A stretch of DNA of 64,000 nt. Origin: Ramlibacter aurantiacus. Lineage in GTDB: Bacteria > Pseudomonadota > Gammaproteobacteria > Burkholderiales > Burkholderiaceae_C. The stretch spans positions 336,801 to 400,800 of the forward strand of contig NZ_JAEQNA010000002.1 in the NCBI RefSeq assembly GCF_016722895.1, read 5' to 3'. The position numbers were made by a program, and so were the translations under genes. Of this stretch, positions 17,856-26,926 are shown one piece after another. Position 1 is the first letter of the stretch; the number at the start of each line of letters is the position of its first letter. The notes below the pieces were generated by a model. It worked only from the letters and a program-made list of their open reading frames with translations, ran no database searches and was not told where the DNA came from.

Positions 17856-18692
17856 TCAGGGCTCGCCGGCCATCACCAGGCCTTCGATCGCGTGCTTCTG
17901 CACCATGGGTTCCAGCCGCTCCACCACGCGGCACACCAGGCGCTCGCGCACCAGCAACGGCAGCGCCTGGTGGAAGTCGCGGGTCACCGTCAGGTCGTGC
18001 AGCGCCGCGTGGCCCGCCCCGGGCGCGTCGTAACCGAGCACCAGCACCGGCCGGGCGACCGGCGACAGGTGTTCGGTGCCGCGATGCAGCGTCAGCGCCG
18101 AGCGACAGCTGATGTCGCCCGCCTGCGGGTACTTGCGCACGGCACGGGCCGCGTAGCCGGGCCAGAGCTCGGGCGGCGGGAACATGAGGTGCTTCCAGTC
18201 GCGCCCATCGTCCCATTGCGTGCCGTGCGCCACCTCCAGCGGCCCCATGTCGGGCGTCACGTCCACACCCGTGACGTTGAAGGCCAGCGCGGTGATGCGA
18301 CGGTCCTCGTAGCTCTCGCGCGGCGACGGGAAGTCACGGTGCCAGGGCTGGTAGCGGGCGCCCTGGAACGGCACGTCCAGCCCGATCTCCACGATCTCGT
18401 AGCGTGGACCCAGCACCGCCTCGGCCATGCCGTGCACCCACGGATGCGTCACCAGCTCCATGAAGCCGCTGAACGCCTGCGGTGGCGCTTCGACGTACCA
18501 GCGCCGCGGGCCGCGCCCCACGGCTCCACCGGGGCGCTGGATCGCGTCCCAGAACGCGCTCATCATGTCCTCGCGCAGCCGATCGACGAACGCGCGCGTG
18601 AACGCGCCCCGGCAGGCGGCGATGCCGTCCCGGTACAGGGCCTCGACGTCGGCGCGCAGCGGGTCGGATCCGGCGGGTTCATGGGCGTTCAT
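17856..18692 (-). CDS. Phytanoyl-CoA dioxygenase family protein (Fe(II)/2-oxoglutarate oxygenase)
   Basis: 278 residues. It has the double-stranded beta-helix family pattern with iron ligands H118-x-D120 (WHRDFP) and a distal histidine in TLHRGTEH (about 203). The ATG at 18692 has GGAGAG eight bases upstream; the frame extends to 18779 but without family similarity. PhyH proteins hydroxylate diverse small molecules, so the substrate is unknown. A [2Fe-2S] ferredoxin gene lies 109 bases upstream on the same strand. Confidence 0.88.
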   Translation of the reverse strand: MNAHEPAGSDPLRADVEALYRDGIAACRGAFTRAFVDRLREDMMSAFWDAIQRPGGAVGRGPRRWYVEAPPQAFSGFMELVTHPWVHGMAEAVLGPRYEIVEIGLDVPFQGARYQPWHRDFPSPRESYEDRRITALAFNVTGVDVTPDMGPLEVAHGTQWDDGRDWKHLMFPPPELWPGYAARAVRKYPQAGDISCRSALTLHRGTEHLSPVARPVLVLGYDAPGAGHAALHDLTVTRDFHQALPLLVRERLVCRVVERLEPMVQKHAIEGLVMAGEP

Positions 18693-18801
18693 GGCAGTGC
18701 TCTCCTGGGTGCGGACTCCACCGTACAGGGGCCCTTCGCCCCGCGGCGTGGCGTCTTCGGCCAAAGCCCCCCAGCTCACCGGAGCCGGGAATATGCACGC
18801 C

Positions 18802-19104
18802 CTACTCCCACCAGCTCCGCTGCGCCGCCTCGCCCAGGCGCAATGGCGAGGTGGGTACCGCCACGCAGGGCAGGATCCAGCCCTGCGCCTTTTCCTCCGC
18901 CGTCAGGCCCGGCCATTCGACGAGATAGCGCACCGTGCCCTGCAGCAGTTGTCGCATGCAGGTGCGGCACGTGCCGTTGCGGCAGGAACTCGGCAGGGCG
19001 ACGCCGGCCTGCGCGGCCGACACCAGGAGCGGCACGTCGGTCGCCGCGTCGAACGCCTGGCCGGTCGCGTGCACCACGACCTCGTGGCGATGGGAGCTGG
19101 ACAT
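18802..19104 (-). CDS. Plant-type [2Fe-2S] ferredoxin
   Basis: 100 residues with the cluster ligands C41-x4-C46-x2-C49 and a fourth Cys at 80, the plant-type (CxxxxCxxC...C) pattern. It is a small soluble electron carrier. It lies upstream of the PhyH gene on the same strand, so it may serve that or another oxygenase; this is only inferred from position. The gene is divergent from the TRIC-family channel gene. Confidence 0.9.
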   Translation of the reverse strand: MSSSHRHEVVVHATGQAFDAATDVPLLVSAAQAGVALPSSCRNGTCRTCMRQLLQGTVRYLVEWPGLTAEEKAQGWILPCVAVPTSPLRLGEAAQRSWWE

Positions 19105-19165
19105 GGCGCGATGTTAGGGGCGCGGTGCGCGCCGGCCGGCGACCCGCGACGACAATGCCCCAGCC

Positions 19166-19816
19166 ATGTCGAATCCTCATCTGCTCTCCTGGGCTTTGCT
19201 GGCGGTCGAGGCCGGCGCCACGCTCGCCTTCGCCTTGTCGGGCCTGCTGGAGGCCGCGCGCAAGCAGCTCGACGCGGTCGGTGTCTGCCTGGTCGCCGGC
19301 CTGGCCGCGTTCGGCGGCGGTACGCTGCGCGACGTGCTGCTCGACCGCCGCCCGTTCTTCTGGGTCACGCACTCCAACTGGTTGTGGGGCCTGCTGGTAC
19401 TGTGCGTCGCGGCCATGCTGTTCCTGCGGGCGCGGCACTTCGCGCCCACCGAAAAAGCCATGCAATGGCCCGATGCGATGGGCCTGGGGCTGTTCAGCGC
19501 CAGCGGCACCCAGCTCGCCCTGGGCCAGGACCTGCCCGGCATCGTCGCCGTCTTCATGGGCGTGATCACGGCCACCTTCGGCGGCGTGCTGCGCGACATC
19601 GTGTGCAACGAGATCCCCACCGCCTTGCGTGACCACCGCCCCTATGCCGTCTGCGCCTTCATCGGCGGCTGGGTCCTCATCGGGGTGCAGCAGGCCGGGC
19701 TCTCCCCGGGGCTGGCCCTGCTGGTCGGAGCGGCCACCGCCAGCGGGCTGCGCGCCGCCGCGCTGCTCAGCGGCTACACGCTGCCGCGCTGGAGCTCGGG
19801 TGCCGAAAGGCGGTAG
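19166..19816 (+). CDS. TRIC/YadS family membrane protein (glycine transporter domain, UPF0126)
   Basis: 216 residues with about seven hydrophobic helices and the duplicated signature of the family: GGGTLRDVLLDRRPFFWV (about 50-67) and GGVLRDIVCNEIP (about 133-145). Bacterial homologues act as trimeric cation channels or glycine transporters, and the exact cargo cannot be read from sequence. It is a single gene. The convergent LysR gene ends 16 bases downstream. Confidence 0.9.
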   Translation: MSNPHLLSWALLAVEAGATLAFALSGLLEAARKQLDAVGVCLVAGLAAFGGGTLRDVLLDRRPFFWVTHSNWLWGLLVLCVAAMLFLRARHFAPTEKAMQWPDAMGLGLFSASGTQLALGQDLPGIVAVFMGVITATFGGVLRDIVCNEIPTALRDHRPYAVCAFIGGWVLIGVQQAGLSPGLALLVGAATASGLRAAALLSGYTLPRWSSGAERR

Positions 19817-19831
19817 GACCGCAGGGCCGGC

Positions 19832-20734
19832 TCACGCGCTGCGGGCATGGGCCAGGATGGTGTCCTTGACCGCCACCAGTGCCGGGTCTTCCAGCAGCGC
19901 GGCACGGCACCACAGGTAGGTGTGGCGGGGTTGCGGGCGTGCCGGCAGGGCGAGTTCGCGCAGCGGGAACATCGGCCGCAGCAGCCGCAGGGGAAAGTGC
20001 GGCAGCACGGCCAGGTGCCGGCCTTGCATCAGCAGGCGCATCAGCATGAACACCTCGCCAAGAACCGTGATCTCGGTGGCCGGCGTGTGGATGCCTGCCT
20101 CGCCCAGCATCTCTCGCACCGGCTGGTCGAAGGGCGAGGCCGATCCCATGCTGATCCACTTGATGCCATCGGTGGCCGACGGGCTGAGCACGCCGCCCGC
20201 CGCGAGCGGGTGCGCCTCGCCGCAGAACACGCCCAGGTCGTCCTCGATCATCAGGAAGCGTTCGATGCCCGCCGGCGGGCGCTCCAGCCACGACGGGGCG
20301 ATCACCAGGTCGTGCCGGCCGTCGATGAGCTGGTCCACCAGCAGGTGCGGCCGGTCGCTCTGCAAGGTGAGGTGGGCGTGCGGGTGGCGCTGCAGCAGCT
20401 CCTGCGCCAGCCCGGGGAGCAGGGCAGCGCCGATCAGCGGACCGGTGCCCAGGCGCACCGTGCTGCGCAGGCCGCTGCGGTGGCGGGCGGTGGTCTCGGC
20501 CGCGTCCTTGAGCCGACGCGAGATGGCCCGGCCCTCGCGAGCCAGCAGTTCGCCCAAGGGCGTGCTGCGCACCCCGAAGCGGCTGCGTTCGAACAGCTTG
20601 CCGCCGGCCTGCGCTTCCAGGGCCTGCATGTTGTGCGTGAGCGTGGGCTGGGTCAGGTGCAGGTGGCGGCTGGCCTGGCTGATGGACCCGTGTTCGAGGA
20701 TGGCCGCGAGCTGGACCAGGTGGCGAGGATCCAT
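19832..20734 (-). CDS. LysR family transcriptional regulator (sulfatase/Bug cluster)
   Basis: 300 residues. The N-terminal winged helix-turn-helix has LAAILEHGSISQASRHLHLTQPTLTHNMQALE (about 8-40), followed by the LysR effector-binding domain (about 92-295). It is divergent from the sulfatase gene with 72 bases between, the standard layout for control of that operon. The shared region contains an inverted repeat (20762-20781) suited to LysR binding. The ligand is unknown, likely an organic sulfate ester or its acid product. Confidence 0.92.
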   Translation of the reverse strand: MDPRHLVQLAAILEHGSISQASRHLHLTQPTLTHNMQALEAQAGGKLFERSRFGVRSTPLGELLAREGRAISRRLKDAAETTARHRSGLRSTVRLGTGPLIGAALLPGLAQELLQRHPHAHLTLQSDRPHLLVDQLIDGRHDLVIAPSWLERPPAGIERFLMIEDDLGVFCGEAHPLAAGGVLSPSATDGIKWISMGSASPFDQPVREMLGEAGIHTPATEITVLGEVFMLMRLLMQGRHLAVLPHFPLRLLRPMFPLRELALPARPQPRHTYLWCRAALLEDPALVAVKDTILAHARSA

Positions 20735-20761
20735 AGAAAAACTGCAAACCAAAAAAGCGAA

Positions 20762-20791
20762 TGCCAATTTTACAAATGGCAGGTCGTGACC
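20762..20791. promoter_or_regulatory. Candidate LysR operator in the divergent LysR-sulfatase region
   Basis: TGCCA (20762-20766) and TGGCA (20777-20781) form an AT-cored inverted repeat (TGCCA-ATTT...AAA-TGGCA). A second perfect short palindrome, GGTC-GT-GACC (20782-20791), follows at once. Both fall between the divergent starts, where LysR proteins usually bind. Confidence 0.4.
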
Positions 20792-20806
20792 TAACCTTTC
20801 CGACCC

Positions 20807-22114
20807 ATGCAGCAGCCGCACATCATCTACATCGTGGCCGACGACCTCGGCTACGCCGACCTGGGTTGTTATGGGGGGCGCGGTGACGCGGTTTCCCCGC
20901 GGCTCGACGCGCTGGCCCAAGGCGGCCTGCGCCTGACCGAGGGCTACGCCAACTCGCCGGTCTGCTCGCCCACGCGCTTCGGCCTCATGACCATGCGCTA
21001 CCAGTACCGCATCCGGGGCGGCCTGGAAGAGCCGATGGGCAGCCGCACCAGGAACCTCGCGGCCATGGGCCTGCCGCCGCACATGCCCACCTTGCCGTCC
21101 CTGCTGCGCCAGGCCGGCTATGCCACCGCGCTCATCGGCAAGTGGCACCTGGGCAACCCGCCGGCATTCGGTCCGCTGAAGTCGGGCTACGACGAGTTCT
21201 TCGGCGCCTACGGCGGCGGCGTGGACTACTTCACCCACTGTGCCAACAACGGCAGCCACGACCTCTTCGCCGGCGAGGCCGAGACGCACGAGGTGGGCTA
21301 CCTCACCGACCTGCTGTCGCGCCGCGCGGTCGACTACGTCGAGCGCATGGCCACGGGCGGCAAGCCGTTCTTCCTCAGCCTGCACTACACGGCGCCGCAC
21401 TGGCCCTGGCAGACGCGCGACGACGCGCGCACCTCGGCCGACCTCGCCGGGCGCCTGTTCCACCTGGACGGCGGCAATGTCCACAGCTACCACCGCATGA
21501 TCCAGCACATGGACGAAGGCATCGGCTGGCTGGTCGAGGCCCTGCGCCGCAAGGGCGTGCTGGACCACACGTTGATCGTCTTCACCAGCGACAACGGCGG
21601 CGAGCGCTTCTCGGACAACTGGCCGCTGGTGGGCGGCAAGATGGATCTCACCGAAGGCGGCATCCGCGTGCCCTGGATCGCGCACTGGCCAGCGGTCATT
21701 CCCGCCGGCAGCGTGAGCCGCCAGCACTGCATGACCATGGACTGGTCGGCCACGCTGCTGGAAGTGGGCGGCGGCCAGCCCGATCCGGCCCATCCGCTGG
21801 ACGCGGTGTCGCTGGCGCCGGTGCTGCGCGATCCCTCGCACCGCTTCGAGCGGCCCCTGTACTGGCGCATGAACCACCGGCAGCAGCGCGCGCTGCGCCG
21901 GGGCGACTGGAAGTACCTCAAGGTCGACCAGCACGAATACCTCTTCAACCTGGCCGCCGACGAGCGCGAGCGGGCCAACCTGGCCCCGCGCGAGCCGGAA
22001 CGTTTTGCGCAGATGCAGGCCGACTGGCTCGCCTGGAACGAGAGCGTGCCCCCCATCCCCGACGACGCCGCGGTGAGCGTCGGCTATTCGGCCAAGGACA
22101 TGCCACAGCGCTGA
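20807..22114 (+). CDS. Sulfatase (type I, formylglycine-dependent arylsulfatase family)
   Basis: 435 residues. The formylglycine motif C-x-P-x-R is C53-S-P-T-R57. The N-terminal metal Asp pair is in VADDLGYADLG (about 10-20). GKWHLG and TSDNGGE supply the other active-site residues. It hydrolyses sulfate esters, but there is no signal peptide, so it should act in the cytoplasm. The family also includes phosphonate hydrolases. It is the first gene of a two-gene unit with a Bug binding protein 41 bases downstream, and is controlled by the divergent LysR. The needed formylglycine-generating enzyme is not in the window. Confidence 0.92.
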   Translation: MQQPHIIYIVADDLGYADLGCYGGRGDAVSPRLDALAQGGLRLTEGYANSPVCSPTRFGLMTMRYQYRIRGGLEEPMGSRTRNLAAMGLPPHMPTLPSLLRQAGYATALIGKWHLGNPPAFGPLKSGYDEFFGAYGGGVDYFTHCANNGSHDLFAGEAETHEVGYLTDLLSRRAVDYVERMATGGKPFFLSLHYTAPHWPWQTRDDARTSADLAGRLFHLDGGNVHSYHRMIQHMDEGIGWLVEALRRKGVLDHTLIVFTSDNGGERFSDNWPLVGGKMDLTEGGIRVPWIAHWPAVIPAGSVSRQHCMTMDWSATLLEVGGGQPDPAHPLDAVSLAPVLRDPSHRFERPLYWRMNHRQQRALRRGDWKYLKVDQHEYLFNLAADERERANLAPREPERFAQMQADWLAWNESVPPIPDDAAVSVGYSAKDMPQR

Positions 22115-22155
22115 AAGCGAACACCCTCTTCACTGACCTACCAGGAGACGACCCC

Positions 22156-23130
22156 ATGAACACCATCCCCCGCCGCGCCGCCCTGCTGGCCCTGGCTGCC
22201 CTCGCCACCACCGCGGCCCAGGCCCAGGAATGGCCCACCCGCCCGATCAAGCTGCTGGCGCCCTCGGCCGCCGGCGGCCCGCCCGACCTGTATGCCCGCG
22301 CGCTCGCGGACCATCTGTCCAAGTCGCTGGGCCAGCCCTTCGTGGTGGAGAACGTGCCCGCCGCCGGGGGCATGATCGCCGCCCAGCAGATGCTGCGCGC
22401 GCCGGCCGACGGCTACACGCTCATGGTCAACACGGCGGGCATGCTCACCATCACGCCCAACGCCAACCCGCGTGCGCAGTACAAGAGCAGCGACTTCACC
22501 CAGATCTGCCAGGGCGTGGACGCGGCGCTGGTGCTCACCGGCAACAGCCAGCTCGGTCCCAAGAACTTCGCGCAGCTGTCGCAATACCTCAAGTCGCAGA
22601 AGACGCCGCCGACCTACTCTTCGTACTCGGCCGGCTCGCCCGCGCACTTCCTGGGCTGGCAACTGGCCGAGGCGCTCAAGATCGAGATGACGCACGTGCC
22701 GTACCGCAGCACTCCGCAGCAGCTGACCGACCTGCTGGCCGGCGTGGCGCCGCTGGGCTTCGTGCAGATTTCCAATGCGACGCCGCACTTCAAGACGGGC
22801 AAGCTGGTGGCTTACGCCACCACCAGCGAGAAGCGTTCGCCCCAACTGCCCGACGTGCCCACCGTCGCCGAAGTGGGCTTGCCGCAGCTGACCAGCACGG
22901 TCTGGTTCGGCCTCTCGGCTCCGAAGAACCTGCCGCCGGCCATCGTGCAGCGCCTGACCACGGCCCACCAGCAGGCGCTGGCTTCGCCGGAATTCAAGAC
23001 CCGCATCGAAGCGGGTGGTTTGAACGTCGCGCCGAATGTGTGCGGGGACGCGTTCCAGAAGAAGATCGACCAGGAAACGGAACGCTGGGGCCGGGTCGTG
23101 AAGGCCACGGGGTTCGTGGCGGGAGAGTAG
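22156..23130 (+). CDS. Bug-type tripartite tricarboxylate transporter substrate-binding protein
   Basis: 324 residues with a signal peptide (about 1-23, cut near AQA-QEW). The TctC/Bug landmarks are WPTRPIKLLAPSAAGGPPD (about 25-43), VVENVPAAGG, DGYTLMV, and the late LPDVPTVAEVG segment. These periplasmic proteins bind carboxylates or related small molecules. Family members are numerous in Comamonadaceae and usually lack adjacent TctAB genes, as here. GGAG precedes the ATG. Its place after the sulfatase suggests it binds the sulfated substrate or its product. Confidence 0.93.
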   Translation: MNTIPRRAALLALAALATTAAQAQEWPTRPIKLLAPSAAGGPPDLYARALADHLSKSLGQPFVVENVPAAGGMIAAQQMLRAPADGYTLMVNTAGMLTITPNANPRAQYKSSDFTQICQGVDAALVLTGNSQLGPKNFAQLSQYLKSQKTPPTYSSYSAGSPAHFLGWQLAEALKIEMTHVPYRSTPQQLTDLLAGVAPLGFVQISNATPHFKTGKLVAYATTSEKRSPQLPDVPTVAEVGLPQLTSTVWFGLSAPKNLPPAIVQRLTTAHQQALASPEFKTRIEAGGLNVAPNVCGDAFQKKIDQETERWGRVVKATGFVAGE

Positions 23131-23227
23131 GGCGCGGCCGAGGCCTCCATTGGCCTGTATGGCTGGCGGGGGGCTCCGACGCGCCTGAGGGCGAAGGGCC
23201 CCTGCGGCAAGGCCCCCCGGGGCGCAC

Positions 23228-24247
23228 TCACTTCAGCGTCAACCCCGCCTTCTGGATCACCGCGCTCAGCCGCTTCACGTCGTCTTCCAGCCACTTGCGG
23301 GTCTCGGCGCTGCCCATGTCGAGCACCTCGATGTCCAGCTCCTCGATCTTCTTGCGCACCACCGGGTCGCGCATCGCGCCCAGCACCGCCGACTCGAGCT
23401 TGGCCAGGATCGGCTGCGGCGTGCCCTTGGGGGCCGCGATGTTCACGAAGGCGTCGTTGGCGTCCATCTCCGGGTAACCCTGCTCGCCCGTGGTGGGCAC
23501 GTCCGGCAGCGAGGGCAGCCGCTTCGGACGCTGCACCGCGATGACGCGCAGTTCCTTGCCGTGCAGGTTCTTCACCAGCGAGGCGAAGGGCGCCGTGCAG
23601 ATGCCGACCTGGCCGCCGCGCAGGCCCACCAGCACCGGGGCCAGGCCGTTGTAGGGGACATGCGTCACGTTCAGTTCGCTGCCGGTCTTGGTCTTGACCA
23701 GGCCCTTGAGCATTTCCAGCTGCAGGTGGTTCAGCCCGCCCACGCCGGTGGTGCAGAAGCTCACGCCGCCGGGCACCGTCTTGGCGTAGTTCACCAGCTC
23801 GGGCAGCGTCTTGGCCGGGAAGCTGCTGTTGGTGGCGATCACCGAGGAGTTCACCGCCACTGCGGCGATGGGCGCGAAGTCATCGAGCTTGAACTCGAAG
23901 TTGGGCACCAGCAGGTGCAGGTAGCCGTAGGCCGAGCCCGAGGTGATGAAGAGCGTGTGGCCATCGGGCGGGGCCGTGGCCACCGAGCGCGCACCCACGG
24001 CCGAGCCTGCGCCGGGCCGGTTGGCGATCACCACCGGCTGGCCCAGCGTCTCCTTGAGCTTCTCCGCGATGATCCGGGCCGTCACGTCCAGCGAGCCGCC
24101 TGCCGGGAAGGGCACGACCAGCGTGATCGGCTTGCTCGGGAAGCTCGCGGCATCTTGCGCCAGCGCCAGCGGTGCGGCCAGTGCGGCGAAGGCGCCGGCC
24201 AGCAGGGTCTTGCCGAACCAGCGGCGAAGGGCTTGGGTGCTTGTCAT
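23228..24247 (-). CDS. Bug-type tripartite tricarboxylate transporter substrate-binding protein
   Basis: 339 residues with a signal peptide (about 1-30, ending LALA-QDA). Landmarks: SFPSKPITLVVPFPAGGSLDVTAR, VIANRPGAGS, DGHTLFIT and LPDVPTTGEQGYPEMD. It differs clearly from the neighbouring Bug protein and is convergent with it. It lies 24 bases after the FAD oxidoreductase on the same strand, so the two probably form one unit for import and oxidation of an unknown acid. No membrane components TctA/TctB are nearby. Confidence 0.93.
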   Translation of the reverse strand: MTSTQALRRWFGKTLLAGAFAALAAPLALAQDAASFPSKPITLVVPFPAGGSLDVTARIIAEKLKETLGQPVVIANRPGAGSAVGARSVATAPPDGHTLFITSGSAYGYLHLLVPNFEFKLDDFAPIAAVAVNSSVIATNSSFPAKTLPELVNYAKTVPGGVSFCTTGVGGLNHLQLEMLKGLVKTKTGSELNVTHVPYNGLAPVLVGLRGGQVGICTAPFASLVKNLHGKELRVIAVQRPKRLPSLPDVPTTGEQGYPEMDANDAFVNIAAPKGTPQPILAKLESAVLGAMRDPVVRKKIEELDIEVLDMGSAETRKWLEDDVKRLSAVIQKAGLTLK

Positions 24248-24271
24248 GTCGTCTCCTGAGGTCGTGGGTAT

Positions 24272-25693
24272 TCAGAACAGCGGCTCGCGCCAGCTCAGTT
24301 GCTTGGGGGGAATTCCCTGGCGGATGCACCTTGCCGCAGCATATCCCGCGATCTCGCCGGTCTGGGTACACCAAGGGAAATTGCGCATGACCATGAAGAT
24401 GGTCTCGAAGGTGAACGACAGCGACGCGCCCGTGAGCAGCAGGTTGTCCACCTCGCGCGGCAGGAAGCAGCGGTAGGGCACCTCGAAGCTGTAGCGCGTG
24501 TAGCGGTCCCAGAAGAAGGTCTTGGTCATCGGCTGGGTCACCGCGTCCTCGAAGCGCCGGCCGCTGCGCGCGTCGTCGATCGAGAACACGTATTCGCCGA
24601 TGGGGTGGCGGCCGTCGCGCACGCCCACGTAGCGGCCCACGTGGGTGATGAAGGCACGCTCGAAGCCCGGCACGTACTTGGTCAGGAAGCGCGCCTCGGC
24701 ATCGATCAGTTGCCGCAGCGCCTTCTTGGCGCGCGACGCATGCCCGGCGTCGTCGTCCATGTGCAGCGCCCACTCGTAGGGCACGTTCTGCCACAGGATG
24801 AAGGTGCCCGGCCCCTGGATCGGGCTCATGTCCACGGTCGGGTGGCCGATGTAGTGGGTGCCGTACACGTCGGGCGAGGGCAGGCGCGGGCGGTACAGCT
24901 CGGGCGGGATGTCGCCGGCGGCGCGGGCCCGCTCGATCAGGCGCTGCAGCTCGGGGTCGCCCTCGCGCTTCTGGTAGGCCGCCGTCGCGGCGAAGTCGAT
25001 GCCGCCCATGATCCACAGCAGCCCGCCCGGGACCGGGCGGCTGGCGCCGTCCTGCGGCACCGTGTCCGGCTGCCGCCCGCCGCCGCGCACGAACGGGCAG
25101 CCGGCGCGCGCCACGACCTCGGCCGTGCCCGAACCCTCGACGAAGACCCGGCCGCGCACCGCCTGCCGGCCTTCGACCGTTTCGCAGATCGCGTGCGTGA
25201 TGCGGCGCTGATCGCCCGCGGGTTCCATCTCCACGTCGGTGAAGCTCGCGCCGTAGATGGCGTGCACCCCCGCCTCTTCCAGCATGCGCAGCATCACGTT
25301 GCCCGCGCCGTCGGGGTTGAACGAGCTGCGCTTGAAGGGGCTGCCCGGGGGCAGGTAGTAGTCGTAGTGCGACAGCGGGTTGCCGGCCCAGTCGGGCAGG
25401 TCCCGCTCGGTCGCGGTGTAGATGGCGCCTTCGCGCGCGAAGCGATCCATCAGCTCGGTGTGGATGCCGCCGACCCCCGCACCGGCGGCCCCCTGCAGGC
25501 CCGAGGTGTGCACGCCGCCGGGCATATCGAACTTTTCCAGCAGCACCACGCTGCAGCCCTCGCGCCGGGCCCGCAGGGCCGCCGCGAAGCCACCGGGACC
25601 GGCACCGATCACCACCACGTCGGCCTCGGCCACCACCGGCACCCCGCGTGGCGTGCGGCCCAGGGCCGGGCGTTCGAATGTTTCGCTTTCCAT
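24272..25693 (-). CDS. FAD-dependent oxidoreductase (FAD_oxidored family)
   Basis: 473 residues. The dinucleotide-binding motif GAGPGG is at 30-35 in ADVVVIGAGPGGFAAAL, followed by LLEKFDMPGGVHTSGLQG, typical of the FAD_oxidored (PF12831-like) group. A C-terminal NLLLTGASLSFTFETIFMVMRN segment carries further FAD contacts. The ATG at 25693 gives a 23-residue lead before the nucleotide motif; the frame is open to 25828 but the extra part looks non-coding. The substrate is unknown. A Bug binding protein follows it on the same strand. Confidence 0.88.
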   Translation of the reverse strand: MESETFERPALGRTPRGVPVVAEADVVVIGAGPGGFAAALRARREGCSVVLLEKFDMPGGVHTSGLQGAAGAGVGGIHTELMDRFAREGAIYTATERDLPDWAGNPLSHYDYYLPPGSPFKRSSFNPDGAGNVMLRMLEEAGVHAIYGASFTDVEMEPAGDQRRITHAICETVEGRQAVRGRVFVEGSGTAEVVARAGCPFVRGGGRQPDTVPQDGASRPVPGGLLWIMGGIDFAATAAYQKREGDPELQRLIERARAAGDIPPELYRPRLPSPDVYGTHYIGHPTVDMSPIQGPGTFILWQNVPYEWALHMDDDAGHASRAKKALRQLIDAEARFLTKYVPGFERAFITHVGRYVGVRDGRHPIGEYVFSIDDARSGRRFEDAVTQPMTKTFFWDRYTRYSFEVPYRCFLPREVDNLLLTGASLSFTFETIFMVMRNFPWCTQTGEIAGYAAARCIRQGIPPKQLSWREPLF

Positions 25694-25869
25694 GGCCGGC
25701 AGTGTGGGCAGCCGCCGCGCGCCGGGCCAGCCGGTGTTCACGCATATGAACGGCCATTGCGCCGGGTTGGGCCAGACCAGGCGGCTGCAGCGGTCCCGGT
25801 GATTGTCAATCGGCGGGCACCCCGGCACGATACGGCCCGGCGTGTCGCAGCTCGCGGCAAGCCGCCTCG

Positions 25870-26907
25870 ATGTACTTCCTCTCGCCCCAATCGTTGTGGC
25901 TGCTGCTCTTGTTGCCCCTGCTGCCGGCGCTCTACGCCTGGCTGCTGCGGCGGCGTTCGCGCTCGGCGGTGCGCTTCAGCCACCTGGGCGTGGTGCGTGC
26001 GGCGGTGGCCGGCCGCGCTTGGCGACGGCACGTGCCTCCCGCGCTGCTGCTGCTGGCCCTGGCGGTGCTGCTGGTCGCCAGCGCCAGGCCCACGGCCACG
26101 GTGGCGCTGCCCTGGGCCCGCTCGACCCTCATCCTGGCCATGGACGTGTCGCTCAGCATGCGCGTGTCCGACGTCAAGCCCAGCCGCATGGTGGCCGCGC
26201 AGGAAGCCGCGCGCCTGTTCCTGCGCGAGGTCCCGCGCCACGTCGATGTCGGGCTGGTCACCTTCGCCGGCAGCACGCAGGTGGCCCAGCGGGCCACGCG
26301 CGATCGCGCGGCCTTGCTGGCGGCCATCGACGGCTTCCAGATGCAGACCGGCACCGCCGTCGGCAATGCGATCGTGGTCAGCCTGGCCGAGCTGTTCCCC
26401 GATCACGGCATCGACCTGGAGGCGCTCACCTTCGGCCGGCCTTCCAAGAGCCGCAGCCTGGACGAGAAGCCCAAGGCGCCGCCCAAGCCCATCACGCCGG
26501 TCAAGCCGGGCTCGTTCACCTCGGCGGCCATCATCTTGCTGAGCGACGGCCGCCGAACCACCGGCGTCGACACGCTGGAGGCGGCCCGCATGGCGGCCGA
26601 TCGCGGCGTGCGCATCGAGGTGGTGGGGCTGGGTGTGCCCGACGGTGAGGCCGGTTCGGCCGAAGGCATGCCGATCTACCTGCGGCTGGACGAACCGACG
26701 CTGCGCGAGGTGGCGCGCATGACCGGCGGCGAATACCACCACGCCGGCACCGCCGAAAAGCTGCGCAACGTGTACGAGAACCTGGGCTCCCAGATGCAGG
26801 TGGTCAAGCGCGAGACCGAGGTCACGGCCCTGTTCGCGCTGGCGGCCGCCTTGTCGACGCTGGCAGCCGGGCTGCTGTCGATGGTGTGGCTGCGGCGGAT
26901 CGACTGA
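25870..26907 (+). CDS. VWA domain membrane protein (BatA/BatB-like)
   Basis: 345 residues. Two N-terminal transmembrane segments (about 7-26 and 56-72), a von Willebrand A domain with the MIDAS motif D92-V-S94-L-S96, a Pro/Lys-rich insertion (about 198-216), and a C-terminal membrane helix (about 318-338). This is the layout of Bat (aerotolerance) proteins. The usual neighbours, a MoxR ATPase and a DUF58 protein, are absent; the flanks are an FAD oxidoreductase and an IclR gene on the other strand. Function is unknown. Confidence 0.85.
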   Translation: MYFLSPQSLWLLLLLPLLPALYAWLLRRRSRSAVRFSHLGVVRAAVAGRAWRRHVPPALLLLALAVLLVASARPTATVALPWARSTLILAMDVSLSMRVSDVKPSRMVAAQEAARLFLREVPRHVDVGLVTFAGSTQVAQRATRDRAALLAAIDGFQMQTGTAVGNAIVVSLAELFPDHGIDLEALTFGRPSKSRSLDEKPKAPPKPITPVKPGSFTSAAIILLSDGRRTTGVDTLEAARMAADRGVRIEVVGLGVPDGEAGSAEGMPIYLRLDEPTLREVARMTGGEYHHAGTAEKLRNVYENLGSQMQVVKRETEVTALFALAAALSTLAAGLLSMVWLRRID

Positions 26908-26926
26908 GGCTCACAGCCGCGGAGCA

